This document shows positions 23,125-35,524 of a DNA stretch of 64,000 bases, piece by piece. Each line of letters starts with the position of its first letter. Positions within the stretch are counted from its first letter, which is position 1. This DNA comes from Sorghum bicolor (taxonomy: Eukaryota; Streptophyta; Magnoliopsida; Poales; Poaceae), in assembly GCF_000003195.3 (NCBI RefSeq), contig NC_012875.2, positions 14,827,777 to 14,891,776 on the forward strand, read 5' to 3'. Below the pieces are notes generated by a model, which searched no databases, was not told the DNA's origin, and saw only the letters and a program-made list of their open reading frames with translations. The position numbers were made by a program, and so were the translations under genes.

Positions 23125-24160
23125 TGTCACAGAACCGACCAAATTATAAGAGTTCATGTGTAGAAACGATCAACTAGTGATCAAGTTTCCAAACTTGAGC
23201 CCATATAATCCCGGTAGTCAACTGAAATTACGAAGGACTTCGAACCAACTTGCAACAAACTAAGATTGTAATAGTTCAACATCACACAGCGAGTGTTACA
23301 TGGTCATTGATTGCCGTCGAAGCGGCACCACATCAGATTTACTTAGTTATTACAACACATGTTTGCAGTAGCGGAAGCAAAATAGTTTACACACGCGTTC
23401 CAAAGTTCAGTTCACAAGTTCTTGTCATAGCCAGGGTCTTATGCCATCCATCCAAAAGCAACAGGTACGAGGTAGTTAGAGAATCGTTCCCATGGTTTAG
23501 TCCTCATCCCCAGCGGGATGGAGACAGGTCTTGCAGAAGCCATCATAAAAGATATCATCTGCAACAGGTGGGAATAAACCCTGAGTACGAGGATGTAATC
23601 AACTAGACTTACCCGTCTAGTAAAACATAAAAGACACCAAGGATCATGCAAGGCTAAGTATAAAGTGGAGTTGGTTGACTCAACAGTTGCCAAAAGCTTA
23701 ATTTATAGCTACAATGGTGTAAACGCATCATATTAATCATCATTAGCCTATCACTAGATTAGCACCTGAACTACAGCACATCACTTAATTATTACAAGCA
23801 ATAATAACCATATCAAGTTCATCATATGCTCTTTCTTGCTATCCTCATTATCACGAACCATTGTTCATTAGTGAATGCTACGTTTACCACTGCTCTGTCA
23901 AGTTCTCACTATCCGGGAGAGACAGCGATTCAAATCGATTCCTATCTAGCTGGAGGGTTATTCCTAGCACTCACCCCAGCATCCCCCGTCGAAGTGCAAG
24001 CGGGTCACCTTTGGTACGACTTAGGAATCGTCGCTCCGATTAGCGCCGCACTCCCAGGTCTACCACTCTGCCAGGGAGGTCAGGAATTTTAACTCACCTG
24101 CCTTTGGTCTTACGCTAATGGTCACCCGCACACCGCACTTCCTCCGGTAGTGCGCACTTT

Positions 24161-24856
24161 TGTTGACACCGTTTTTGGGCACGTGTCCATGATCGGTAAA
24201 AGTGTAGATCGGCAAGATAAGACGGTGGTGCTTGATCTCCAGGGTGAGTTGCCGATGAGGATGGTTGCTGATGGAAGGATGGTTGAACGTGACCAAGTCC
24301 ATAGGTGATGATGTGTTTGTGCCAATGGCTATAACGAAGGAGTCTGCCGATGATACTGAGGGGGAATCTGGAAGTTGCCGATCGGCTGGTGGGGATGTTC
24401 TGGTTTGTCACGAGAGGATAGTTTTACGTTTTCCTTAGTTATTTAGATCGTTTTGTACACGGATTCTGTTTAAATTTGGAATTCGAATTCTAGTCGTGTC
24501 TGGTTGTAGCTCTCTGAGCAGGGTATAAACATAGACCCTAAGGCCTTGTAATTTATCTATCAATCAATCAAACACACGTTTTTACTCATATTCCAAGCAT
24601 CTACTTTTTCGACGACTTCGTCATACTTTTTCCTTTTCATTACGAGTTCTTAGGAATTCGTCGACTAAAGCTCGGTGTGTTCTCAAGTTCCGCGTGAATA
24701 CCTCTTGGCCGTGACATCCGGGCGCATCGCTGTTGTCGGGACCAAAGTATTCGAGTTACCACCTTTGCCGATAGTAAGGTCAAATCGGCTGGCACGCCTT
24801 AACGTTTGAATCGGGTATTAGCCCTTTGTGTTTGCCGATCAGCTTTTGCACCAACA
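24161..24856 (+). repeat. 5' LTR of element D
   Basis: 696 bp, same length as the 3' LTR. Candidate TATA (GTATAAAC) at 24523-24530. It contains ten CCGAT/ATCGG pentamers by my count. Confidence 0.93.
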
Positions 24857-24863
24857 CATCCTT

Positions 24864-24882
24864 TGGCACGCTCGGTGGTACC
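24864..24882 (+). other. Probable primer binding site of element D
   Basis: TGGCACGCTCGGTGGTACC begins 7 bp after the LTR end and has the TGG start expected of a PBS. I cannot assign the tRNA with certainty. Confidence 0.5.
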
Positions 24883-24903
24883 AGATTTAAGATCGAGATC
24901 AAC

Positions 24904-27237
24904 ATGTCAACTTCTGAGTTTGATCAGGAGAATGTCATCCCCGTGACGGAAGCCAATCTCAAGGATGAGCAGAAGCAAGCTATTGCTAAAGCCATGGAGG
25001 ATTACAAGCAGCAATGCCTGAGGTCCTTCAACATGAACAGGAGCGGCGAAGTGATCCAGAAGGATGCACTGCCGGCACCGCGGCAGGTTACTTTCGAAGC
25101 CAATCCTAGTAAACTTCAAGAGATGGTTGATAGTGCTATCAACCGCGCTTTGATCAACCAAGCTGGTGTGGTGTCCAATACGGTTTTGAACGCCGTGGCT
25201 AGAACTTTCAAGGAAGGACAATTACCACCAGATTATGTGGGCCCCTCTCATCATCAGCCAGGATCACCGGTGGTTACAGCTCCACCAGCTACTACAGCCG
25301 CTGCGGGAATACAGACTACCGTTCCTCCAAGTACGTTGGGAGTTACTAATGCACAATCCACGCCGATGACAACTAATCCACCAAATTCAGATGAGCAGAT
25401 CAAACTCGCCACAGATCTATTGGCATCGGCAATGTCAGGACCAATTCCTCCTCCCAACTGGTGGGGTTATGGTATGCCCCCGGAATACTTGAAGACACCT
25501 GGCACATCTCAGGCAACCGATATGAGAGGCAAGGCTCCTATGGCATCGGCACCTCCTAATATGCCGATGAATCAAAGTCCCCAGTATACCACAACTACTA
25601 TTGCAAGACCTTACACTGGGAATTCTCAAGCTCCAACGTTCCAGATGCCTAACGCATCGGCAGACTCAATGCTGATGCAACAGAGGTCTATGACTCAACC
25701 AGGGTATGTCAATTCAATGATAATGCCCAATTATCAGTCATTGGCAGGACCTATGCCGATGAATGCTAATAATTGATGGCTTGGGCAGCAAGTCTTTCCG
25801 CAAACACCCCAGCAGAGTCATCAAGCTACCGGGTTTCAGCAAGGACAGATCTATCCCGGGTTCCAGAATCAGGGGATCCCCAACCTCGGGCAGCAGATTG
25901 GCGGGCAACAGCTTGGTGGTCCGCAGATTGGGGGTCAAATGATTAATCCAATGTTTTATGCAGATCGTGCGCCGCACAGACACGTGGAAACTTACCAGCA
26001 GGTGCCAGATCCGCAACCACCTCATCGGCAATATGACGATGCTTATTGGGCCGATAAGATTGCTGAAGTAATGAGAGACCAATTCGGGATAAAGCCCAAA
26101 GTCAACACTTACTCTTATCAGACACCGTATCCTCCCGCATATGATTTGATCCCGCTTCCACATCGGTACAAGGTACCGGATTTTACTAAGTTTTCTGGGC
26201 AGGATGACACATCAACCATGGAGCACGTCAATAGGTTCATCATTCATTGCGGGGAAGCTGGTAACAGGGATGAGTTAAGGGTTCGCTTATTCTCGTCATC
26301 GTTGTCTGGATCGGCTTTCACCTGGTTTATATCATTACCTCCCAACTCAGTGATTACTTGGGCCGATTTGGAGAAACAATTCCACAAATACTTCTTTTCT
26401 GGGGTCCATGAGAAGAAGATCACCGATTCGGTCAAGTTAAGGCAACGCAATGATGAATCGGTTGAGAGTTTTGTGCAGAGGATATGGGAGGTCAAGAACA
26501 AATGCTATAGTCTGGTTCTAGATGATCGGCAGCTAGCCGATTTGGCTTTCCAGGGTTTGTTGCCGCACATAAGAGACAAATATGCATCTCAGGAGTTTGA
26601 AAGCTTAAGTCATCTGGTGCAGAGAATCTCTGATCAAGACATCATGCGGTTTGAACCCAAGAGAGCATGGAATAAAAAGGTATCATTTGTGGATGAAGCG
26701 GCAAGCTCAGACTCTGATGAAGAACCAGTCATCGGCTTGGCAAAGTGAGTGAAAAATAAGAAGCCGATGTCTTGTCCTTTTGGACATAAAGAACTAGAGA
26801 AGTTTGCGTTTGACACCGCTAAGGCCGATAGGATATTTGACTTTCTACTTCAGGAAGGTCAGATCAAGCTGTCTCCTAATCACGTGATCCCATCGGCTGA
26901 AGAATTAAAAAGGATGAAATATTGCAAGTGGCACAATGCAACTTCTCACGACACTAATGAGTGCAAGGTTTTCAGACAGTCGCTGCAATCGGCTATAGAG
27001 TCTGGGAGAATCAAATTTGACGGTTCCAAGACCCAGAAGCCGATGAAGATCGATCAACATCCTTTCCCAGCGAACATGTTGGATGCTAAGGGAAAGGCCA
27101 AGGTCTTGACGTCGGAAGCAGCTGAAAGAAATGCATCGGAAGATCCTCAGCATCAGATCACTACTGCCGATGCCAAAGGAAAAGGCTTGGTCCAGGAGAG
27201 AGCTAACTCAGGAAGGCCTACCGGTCTAGTATTGTGA
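24904..27237 (+). pseudogene. gag: gag of element D
   Basis: Start chosen at ATG 24904 (MSTSEFDQ). A low-complexity Pro/Thr/Gln/Met-rich N-terminal half (to about residue 345) is followed by the retrotransposon gag core (about residues 420-560: GSAFTWFISLPPNSV, FHKYFFSG, ESFVQRIWEVKNKC) and a Tat-type Cys/His cluster (YCKWHNATSHDTNECK). In-frame stops occur at 25774-25776 and 26746-26748, the latter a TGG-to-TGA type. The frame ends at 27237, where a frameshift leads into the protease region. Confidence 0.85.
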
Positions 27238-28352
27238 TAACTCACAGGAGGCCTCGGGAGACTTGGCAGCAACGTAAAGATCGGTACCGGCGCCAGCAAG
27301 AGGATTATCGTCGGGAAGAGGAAAGACGCCGACAGGAATGGAATCGGCATAGGGATCACTGGAATTGCCCGTTCTTCATTCACTGTTGGGAGGAAAATAT
27401 CAAGCTTCCTACTGTCAGGGATTGCCCTGAGTGCAACGGTTATGATCGGTACGATAGATCCGATCGGCGCTATCACGACGACAATCGGCAATCTAATGGG
27501 CCGATTAGAGGAAGAGCGTCCGTTCACGATCGGCTGGGGGGCAGGCTCAGCGTGCACGACAGGCTTGGCGATCATGTTCATTATTTTCCTAGGAACCAGG
27601 AAGAACTCGAAGAGATGGCTAATGTGCGAGTTCCCGATGAGTTCATCTTCTGCCGGGATGCCAATACTTACCGAATGGAGTCAGGAGAAAATCGTCACCC
27701 ATCGGTAAGGCAGCAGCAACTTCCTCCCTGGTGTCCAGAGGGGTTGACCAGGACACAGAAAAGAAGGCTGCAGTGCGAAAGGCGAGAAGAATTGAGCAAG
27801 GGAGAAAATTCCGGACAGGCTGGGGATCAGCAACAGTCAGATCCTAAGGGGAAGGGTCCATCGGCAGATGTTAACATGGTTTTTATGTTGCCAATGGAGT
27901 TTCTTGCACCGTCCAGTGATGATGAGGTGGAATTCTCTGACCAAATAGCTCAACTGGCTCTGGACCCGATGACAGCTATCTTTAAGAAGCCTGCCGATGA
28001 TGAAAGGCAACATCTTAAGGCTCTGTTTGTCAAAGGAAGGGTTGATGGTCAGCCGATGACTAAGATTTTAATTGATGGTGGGGCTGCTATCAACATCATG
28101 CCGTATGCAGTGTATCGGAAGCTTGGAAAAGGAGATCAGGACCTGACCAAGACCGATATGATGCTCAAGGACTTTGAAGGAAATGTGTCTCCAGTCAAGG
28201 GGGCAATATGCGTAGAGTTGACCATCGGCAGTAAACCCTTGCCGACAACCTTCTTCGTGATCAGTGGAAAGGGTGCTTACAACTTACTGTTGGGGAGAGA
28301 GATTGGATTCATGCCAATTGCTGCATCCCGTCTACAATGCACCAATGCTTAG
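27234..28352 (+). pseudogene. pro: Protease region of element D
   Basis: An Arg-rich segment (RQQEDYRREEERRRQEW) and a Cys-containing patch (CPECNG) precede a retropepsin-like domain at about 28000-28340. The active-site triad reads Asp-Gly-Gly (ILIDGGAAINIMP) rather than the usual DSG/DTG, a form I associate with Tat-lineage elements. LLLGREIG matches the conserved hydrophobic-Gly strand. A one-base shift just before 28337 breaks the link to RT. Confidence 0.8.
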
Positions 28353-28818
28353 TTCAGTGGGTAGGTGACAAGGTTGAAATTGTCCCAGGAGATTCTTCTT
28401 ATGTCATTGCATCGGCAGAGGCAGACACCTACGAAAGGACCAGGTGTATTTCAGGAGAAATTTGGGAAAAGGATTTTCTCAAGGTTGCCGATTACGAGAT
28501 TCCACCGATCCAAGCATTTGGTTCTGATGAAGGTTTTTAATGGATAGGTTCGCCGATGATGGAAAGTTAGGCTAGGGATTCACATCGGCTGATGATCTAG
28601 TAGAAGTAGATATAGGTAGTGGTGATAAGCCTAGACCCACTTTTATTAGTGCTAAGTTAGATTCTGAGTGTAAGCAACAGTTAACTGATTTGTTAAAGGA
28701 ATTTAAAGATTGCTTTGCTTGGGATTATACTGAGATGCCTGGTTTGGACCGATCAATTGTTGAACATCGGTTACCTATCAAGTCTGGATTTCGGCCACAT
28801 CAGCAGCCGGCTCGCTGA
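28353..28818 (+). pseudogene. Protease-RT linker of element D
   Basis: An open stretch to 28540 (about 60 residues, acidic) is followed by stops. The segment with CFAWDYTEMPGLD near 28710-28760 is the conserved run-in to Ty3 RT. A TGA at 28816-28818 (CGA-type change) closes the run-in. Confidence 0.7.
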
Positions 28819-31392
28819 TGCAATCCTAATATTCTCCCTGATATTAAGGCTGAGATAACCAAACTTATTGAAGCCAAGTTTATTCGGCAGTGTCGGTATG
28901 CCGAATGGATTTCCAATGTTGTTCCGGTCTACAAGAAGAACTGGAAGCTTCGGGTCTGTATTGATTTCAGAAATCTCAATAAAGCTACGTCGATGGATGG
29001 ATACCCAATGCCAGTTGCCGATCTACTGGTTGACGCTGCGGCTGGGCATCAGATTATTAGCTTTATGGATGGCAATGCAGGATACAATCAAATATTCATG
29101 GCTGAAGAAGATATTCCAAAGACCGCGTTCAGATGCCCTGGTCATGTTGGATTATTTGAATGGATAGTTATGACCTTTGTCTTAAAGAATGCTGGTGCTA
29201 CTTATCAAAGGGCCATGAATTTTATATTTCATGAGTTCATCGGCAAGCTGGTGGAGATTTATATTGATGATGTGGTGGTTAAGTCTAGAGATTTCACAAA
29301 GCATCTTGCCGATTTGCGAAAGGTGTTGGAATGCACAAGGAAGCATGGTTTGAAAATGAATCCCAATAAGTGTGCATTTGGTGTATCGGTAGGACAATTT
29401 CTTGGTTTCATGGTGCACCAACGGGGGATTGAAATCAGTCGAAGATCTATTGATGCCATCAATAAGATAGTGGCACCTACCAACAAGATCGAGCTCCAGT
29501 CCTTGATCAGCAAGGTAAATTTTATCAGAAGGTTTATATCTAATTTGTCTGGTAAAATTCGTGCTTTCAGTCCTCTTCTTAAGCTAAAGGCCGATCAAGA
29601 GTTTGTTTGGGGGAAGGAACAACAGTTGGCTCTGGACGAAATCAAGAATTATTTAATGAATCCTCCAGTTCTAATTCCACCTCAGCAAGAGAAGCCCTTC
29701 AGATTGTATTTGTCTACCGATGGGATGGTCATCGGTTCGGCTTTGATTCAAGAGTTTGAAGGGAAGGAGCATGTAATTTATTATTTAAGCAGGAGGTTGA
29801 TTGATGCTGAGACCAGGTATTCGACTATTGAGAAATTGTGCTTGTGCTTATATTCCTCTTGTATTAAGTTAAGGCACTACTTGTTATCAGCCGAATGCAC
29901 TGTTATTTGCAAGGATGATGTGGTCCGGTACATGCTGTCCATGCCGATTATGAGTGGCAGGATCGGTAAATGGATTTTGGCGCTGTCGGAGTTCGATCTG
30001 TGTTATGAATCGGCTAAGGCAGTTAAAGGGCAGATTATGGCCGATTTTGTAACTCAACATTGCGGTACAGTGGAGGCCTTGGAAATTGTACCTTGGACGC
30101 TGTTCTTTGATGGGTCCACATGTGACCGGGGGGCAGGAATCGGTATAGTATTAATTTCCCCTCGGGGGAGGAAGTATGAGTTTTCCTTGCCGATTGTTGC
30201 CACGTCGACGAATAATCAGGCTGAGTATCAAGCTTTAATAAAGGGATTGGAATTGTTAAGGGGAGTTCATGCTGATGCTGTTGAAGTCTTCGGGGATTCT
30301 ATGCTGGTTATAAATCAATTGGCTAGAAGCTATGAATGCCGAAGTGAAGTTCTCATAACTTATTACGAGCGGAGTATGCAATTGTTAAAAGAATTCAAGG
30401 ATTTCCGATTAGAGTATGTTCCTCGATTGCATAACGAAGAGGCCAATCGGTTGGCTCAACATGCTTCGGGATATCAGCCTATGATTAATGCAATATCGGC
30501 AATTGGCGCCGATGATTGGAGAAAAGAAATCGTTGATTATTTAAAAGATCCATCTAAGAAAGTCGAAAGACGAGTTCGGTTTCAAGCAACCAAGTATGTG
30601 CTCCTTAAAGATGAATTGTATTATCGAACTATTGATGGGATTCTTCTCCGATGCTTAGGTGATGATGAAGCTAAGAGTTTGATGGGAGAAATTCATGAAG
30701 GGGTATGTGGAGCACATCAGTCGGCTTTCAAGATGAAGTGGATGATTAGGAGGAACGGATATTATTGGCCGACCATACTTGAAGATTGCTTTAAATATTT
30801 CAAAGGGTGTCAAGGATGTCAGAAATTTGGTAACATTCAAAGAGCACCCGCATCGGCCATGAACCCTATTATCAAACCTTGGCCGTTCCGGGGGTGGGCT
30901 ATTGACTTAATCAGTCAGATTTATCCGCCATCTAGCAAAGGGCATAAGTTTATCTTGGTTGCCACCGATTATTTCACCAAATGGGTTGAGGCTATTCCTT
31001 TGAAGAAAGTTACCTCGGCCAATATGATTGATTTTGTGAAGGAGCACATTATTTACCGATTTGGGATTCCTCAAACAATTACTACCGATCAGGGTACTAT
31101 GTTCACATCAGGGGAATTTGATGAATTCGCAATCGGTATAGGAATTAAGGTGTTAAACTCTTCTCCTTATTATGCTCAAGCTAATGGGCAGGCCAAGGCA
31201 TCCAACAAGGGAATTATCAAGCTTATCAAACGAAAAATTGAAGAGAATCCTAAGCGGTGGCACACATTGTTAAATGAAGCTTTATGGTCCTACCGGATGG
31301 CTTGTCATGGATCAACCAAGGTTTCACCTTATCAGTTGGTGTATGGACATGATGCAGTGCTGCCTTGGGAAATTAAGGCTGGATCTAGGTGA
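28819..31392 (+). pseudogene. RT: RT, RNase H, archaeal-type RNase H and integrase of element D
   Basis: One open frame of about 858 codons. RT: LRVCIDFRNLNKA, catalytic YIDD near 29260-29271. Native Ty3 RNase H (about 29700-30060) is degenerate in its first motif (STDGMVIGSAL, no DAS). A second RNase H follows (about 30085-30480) with D in LFFDGSTCD, E in NNQAEYQAL and D in VEVFGDS; this archaeal-type domain is the hallmark of Tat. Integrase: zinc domain with HEGVCGAH and CQGCQ, core D in AIDLI/ATDYFTKW, D in TTDQGTMF. The distal catalytic Glu is expected in QANGQAKASNKG, where Ala-Lys-Ala replaces the Ala-Glu-Ala seen in F; this E-to-K change would kill the enzyme. Confidence 0.88.
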
Positions 31393-31773
31393 TTGTCTTT
31401 TCAAGATCAGTTGGTTGCCGATGATTATGCTACTTTGATGACAGACGAGTTGGATGATCTAGCAGGGCATCGGTTGAGGGCTTTGATGAGTATAGAAGAG
31501 AATAAGAAAAGAGTTGTCAGATGGTATGATAAGAAGGAAAAGGCTAAGGAATTTGCCGATGGAGACTTAGTATGGAAATTAATCTTACCGATCGGGACTA
31601 AAAGTTCAAAGTTTGGCAAGTGGTCTCCCAATTGGGAGGGTCCCTATCGGATAAGTCGATCAGCTCCTGGTAATGCCTATATTCTAGAAACTCTCGAAGG
31701 AGTTGAATTTCCCAGAGCATTAAATGGCAAATATCTAAAGAAGTACTACCCTAGTATATGGGTCGATGCATAA
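31393..31773 (+). pseudogene. INT: Integrase C-terminal domain of element D
   Basis: Same frame as the preceding 2.6 kb, separated by a TGA at 31390-31392 where element F has CGA. It includes the GPY/F-like WEGPYRISRSAPGNAYILETLEG and ends YYPSIWVDA with TAA. No chromodomain is present, as expected for the Tat lineage. Confidence 0.85.
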
Positions 31774-31930
31774 AAGTTCAAATGCCGATAACACTCCTAT
31801 TGGCTGGATTGAAATATGTTTGGGGCCGGACTTAATGTTTCAAAAGTTGCCGATAATAGTCCTATCGGCTAGACTAAACATCAAAATAGCTGGAAAGCAG
31901 GGAGAAGCGGGTATGTTGCCGATGAGGAGT

Positions 31931-32626
31931 TCACATGTTTAGCAGTGTTTCGATGGCCGATATGGCACGTAGGCGGATTTGATTGGCTGCTTCTATCTCT
32001 TGGACGTCGTCATCGGCAGAACCTTCTATCGGCTTCAACTTCTTCTTCAGCTGCAGTGCTTTGCGACCATGGGCATTTCGCTCTTGCTCAAGGAGTTTGA
32101 TGGTCTCTGGCAGTTGACTCTCTTCCTGTTGGGCTTGGGATAGGGCATCCTCCACTTGATTGAGTTCTGCCAACAGGGCTTCTCGTTTTGCCGATAGGTC
32201 AGAGATCTTCTGCTTTAGTGCGTCTCCTGAGGACTTCAAGGTGCCGATGTTCTTGTGCTTCTCATCGATCAGGAGCTTTTCTTTCATCATCTCCTCAGAA
32301 AGCCGGGTCTGAGCAGCTCTATCGGCAAGGCGCCGGGTGGCCCTCTGGTATTGCAGTTGGCGACTCTCTAGATGTGCTGCTTGAAAAAGGATTTCTTCGG
32401 CATCGGCGGGGATTTGGCCTCTCAGGGTCTTGAATAAAGCCTTGGCCGGATCGGAGTCATCAACTAGTTGGGCTGTGTCTTGATGAAGGAGTGCAGATAG
32501 TTCTTCCAGCCTTGCCATGATCTCTGCCGATGTAACCCCAGATTCTCGAGAGGAGCTTGCTTCCTCACCTTCATCTTCAGAGATGTCAATGGCAAAGGAG
32601 AAGAGGCTATCGGGAGAATCTTGTTC
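31931..32626 (-). CDS. Exon 6 of the antisense gene in D: coiled-coil C-terminal region
   Basis: 232 codons to TAA/TAG end at 31931, uninterrupted. It starts EQDSPDSLFSFAIDISEDEGEE (acidic) and then runs through long Leu/Glu/Gln/Lys heptads (KISDLSAKREALLAELNQVE, then QLPETIKLLEQERN), giving a predicted parallel coiled coil of about 150 residues. It is the cleanest part of the gene. It most likely mediates dimerisation; no enzymatic motif is seen. Confidence 0.65.
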   Translation of the reverse strand, partial: EQDSPDSLFSFAIDISEDEGEEASSSRESGVTSAEIMARLEELSALLHQDTAQLVDDSDPAKALFKTLRGQIPADAEEILFQAAHLESRQLQYQRATRRLADRAAQTRLSEEMMKEKLLIDEKHKNIGTLKSSGDALKQKISDLSAKREALLAELNQVEDALSQAQQEESQLPETIKLLEQERNAHGRKALQLKKKLKPIEGSADDDVQEIEAANQIRLRAISAIETLLNM

Positions 32627-33602
32627 CTGCAAAGGAGATGAAGTGAGTTATTCCATGGTCGTATATTGATAAGTGATACTGATGGAAGCTGGATTGCTTA
32701 CTTGCTTCAAGGCGATCTCTTGCCTTTGACTAGAAGATGCCGATGGAATCACAGGTTGATCGGCTGAGACGGCCGGTTGAACTATGTCAGCTGAAAGAAT
32801 AGCAGAAATAATTGTAAGATAGAAGAGATGGGTTCATCGGCAATAATTTCATAAAAATATGTTACCTTGAGGAGGGACGGTGCTTGTCTGGATTGAAGAG
32901 ACTACCGATGATATGATTGAACCTGCCAGATCCATAGTTTGCTCGCCTACATCAGCTGATGTGTCTTCAGGCTGGGGTGCTTCTAATTGAGGTTCTTCTA
33001 GCTGGAGTTCTTCCGCTTGTGGTGCTTCTTGCGGTCGAAGGGGAGATGGTACTTGCTGAGTCTTTGTTTCTAGGGGAGAAGGAGAGGATTCCACCGGAAT
33101 GGGAGATACCGGAGGAGGAGGAGTTGCCACTTTCTGGCGCTTTGTTTGTGCCCTGGTACTCTTGGCACCTTTTCTCTTCTGCTGGCTGGACTGGGGGTAT
33201 CGGCACCTTTGCTTTCGGTTCTTGCCGATGCACTGGTTTGCTGTTACAGAAAGGAGAATTTGTAAGTACCAATGTAGCCGATGTAAAAGTAAGATCGGTA
33301 TGAATGAAGAGGTTTAACAGTTACCTTAAAAGCCTGTGCTAGGGTGGAAGCAGCTACCGATGGTGATGTCTGAGTTCTCCTGGTGGTGACTTTCTTGAGG
33401 CGTATACCTCGATGCACGATGGCGGCCAGGCTGGGAGCGTTGTTGCCGATTGAGGAGATTGGGCGTGATGGAAACAGGTCAATCGGCTTGCCACTCCTGC
33501 TGACCGACGGGGGAGTGCCATCGACCTAAAAGTCACACAAAGAGTAAGTTACCGATGGAAATAGGAATGAAAAAATTGAAACATCAGTTCGAAAATACTT
33601 AC

Positions 33603-35060
33603 GGTGCCATCGGGAACTTCGTATTCGGGGTCGATCATGCCGCGATACGTGAGAGCCGATCTGCAGAACAGATGTTCCTTCCATTCTGCCCACCATTGCT
33701 TGTATGCCTGAGTGATGAAGGCGGCTGGAACCCACTCTGACAGGTCTACATCTGTATCGACACTTGATGGCAGTTGGGCTACTCGAATCCATTCAAGAAG
33801 GCTAGTGATGGCTTCCCTGGGTTTTATCGCATCGGCGTAACAGAGTGCAATCGACAGCTGGCCGAAAGCTAATTGACGAGCTAATGCCGATGGGTTATAA
33901 AACTCGTAGGTCTGGATGGAGTTTTTCCCACTACCAAAGAAATTCACTGGTATAGCTCTAGGAGTGATTAGTGCCATCTTCACTTCGTGATCCGTGTCAA
34001 GAACATCATTGAATGGATTGAAAACTAGAGGAAACATGGAGTCTGGGTCGTCATAAGCTAACCATGCTCACTCCTCTCTGGTCAAACCTTCATACAAGGT
34101 CTGGAAAAATTGGCTGACCTGGTCTGCATTACCCCCTGAGCCATGTAGAACTATGATAGCTTCACCAAAGTTTAGGGGAGGGCGTGTTGCCGATTCTTCT
34201 TCATCCAGTTCATAATTCTCGGCTATGACCCTTGGAAAACGCTATGCAAAAAGGTCGAACTCAAGACGCTTGTGCATATGGAGATTGAGCCACATGTTGA
34301 TGAACCACCAGGGGCCTCCCAAGTTGCCGATAGACTGGCCAAGTAAGAGTTTCCTAGTCACTTGGTGAAGGAGGTGGTAAGCTGCACCAAGCAGGTATCG
34401 GCCGAGGGGAAATCGGCCACCATTAGCCAGATTTTCTGCTGCTGCTAGGTAGACGGAAGTTGGTCTTGCCGATCGGCCGCAAAACACGAATTTATCTAAC
34501 CACATGTTCAGAAAGCAGGTCTGCTCTTTTATGTTGACACGGCCTGTTCGGCTGTATTTTTGCATGTACCCTGACCAACCGCCGATGGCACGAGTTTCTA
34601 AGTTGGCCTTGGGTTTGGTATCGAAGAAATGGGTGCTATCGGCAGAAGATACATCTAGGCCAGTAAGCATGGCTACATCGGCAAGTGTAGGGGAAGCAGG
34701 GCCATGGCCAAAAACAAAGGCATTGAGCGTGTCTGACCAAAAATATGATGCAGCTATTAGCAGTGATTCATTCCTATGCATATCGGCATTAGACAACCTA
34801 ATGCATTGGTCTAGCTTTCTCTCGCCCCACTGGACTTCATTTGAGTTGCTGGCCCTCAAAAACCAATCCGTCCATCCTACAGTAGGGCTGGGCCAAGAAC
34901 GGAAAGTATCCTTCCACAGATCCAGAGAAAAGTTCTCGGCTCTAAAAGGAATGTTTTTGGTTTCTGCGTTAATGAGGTCAGTTGGATCTGGGTCCCCTAA
35001 CGGGCCAAGGCATTGGAGGTGTGGTTGATCGGTAGGAATGACGATTTTGTTGGACAAATC
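33603..35060 (-). pseudogene. Exon 2 of the antisense gene in D: plant mobile domain
   Basis: 486 codons, phase 0 at both ends. The aminotransferase-like plant mobile domain signature is visible: WTDWFLRAS, ESLLIAASYFWSDTLNAFVFGHG, TLADVAMLTGLDV, a Leu-rich segment with FLNMWLDKFVFCGRS, and GGPWWFINMWLNLHM. The family occurs in plant nuclear proteins of the MAIL/MAIN type that affect silencing, and in many transposons. TAG at about 34244 and TGA at about 34071 interrupt it. Residues downstream (about 330-486) have no family that I recognise. Confidence 0.75.
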
Positions 35061-35352
35061 CTAATGGTTTTGAAGGTAAAAAAAACAAAGAAAGAAAAAG
35101 AAAATGTTCAGTAAGATGGATTGCGGATGAACAGGGGTGTGAGAAAAAGTACAAGAGATGGTGTGAAGAACTGACCTCAGGAACGATGAAGTTGACGGCC
35201 ATCTTGTCACGGGGAGGATGATCGAGGGCTTCGGAGTTGGTGAAGGAGGGACTTCGTCGGAGATCTTGGAGCTCTTGAATAGCGCCGCCGCCGGGGAAGT
35301 GAAGTTGGGGTTGTGGAATGATGTGATGAAGAAGGAGTACCCGAGAAGGAAC

Positions 35353-35360
35353 TATTTATA
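35353..35360 (-). promoter_or_regulatory. TATA box of the antisense gene in element D
   Basis: Minus-strand TATAAATA, 151 bp upstream of the ATG at 35202, with nothing else coding between. Confidence 0.6.
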
Positions 35361-35524
35361 GGACAAAACGGGCAAGGGCAAAATTGACTTATCTCCTCGC
35401 CGTATCCGTGAAATCCGAGGGTACTCAGGTAGATATGGTAACTGTTTGCACGGTAATCAAGGGATTGTGCAGGTGATTTGACAGGAAGCGGTCATTATCC
35501 AGGGATATTTTACTGTGCGGGATC

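Larger units (their letters stand above)
31931..35202 (-). pseudogene. Antisense six-exon gene inside element D (plant mobile domain plus coiled coil)
   Basis: Exons (minus): 35202-35176, 35060-33603, 33525-33325, 33240-32866, 32790-32702, 32626-31931. All donors are GT and all acceptors AG: GTCAGT/CATTAG, GTAAGT/TTTTAG, GTAACT/TAACAG, GTAACA/TTTCAG, GTAAGC/TTGCAG. Codon phases agree at every junction once a one-base shift near 33190 in exon 4 is allowed for. The joined CDS is about 949 codons. Exon 2 has the plant mobile domain; exons 3-5 are Pro/Ser/Gln/Glu-rich with a basic NLS-like run; exon 6 is coiled coil. Two stops in exon 2 (about 34244 and 34071) and the exon 4 shift make this copy a pseudogene. 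Antisense ORFs are known in Tat elements; introns here suggest capture as DNA or antisense protection from splicing. Confidence 0.75.

Noticed and set aside
32188..33317. Plus-strand ORFs between integrase and 3' LTR of D (32188-32433, 32959-33303, 33099-33317)
   Set aside because: Shadows of the antisense exons; no start context or domain, and they cross antisense introns.
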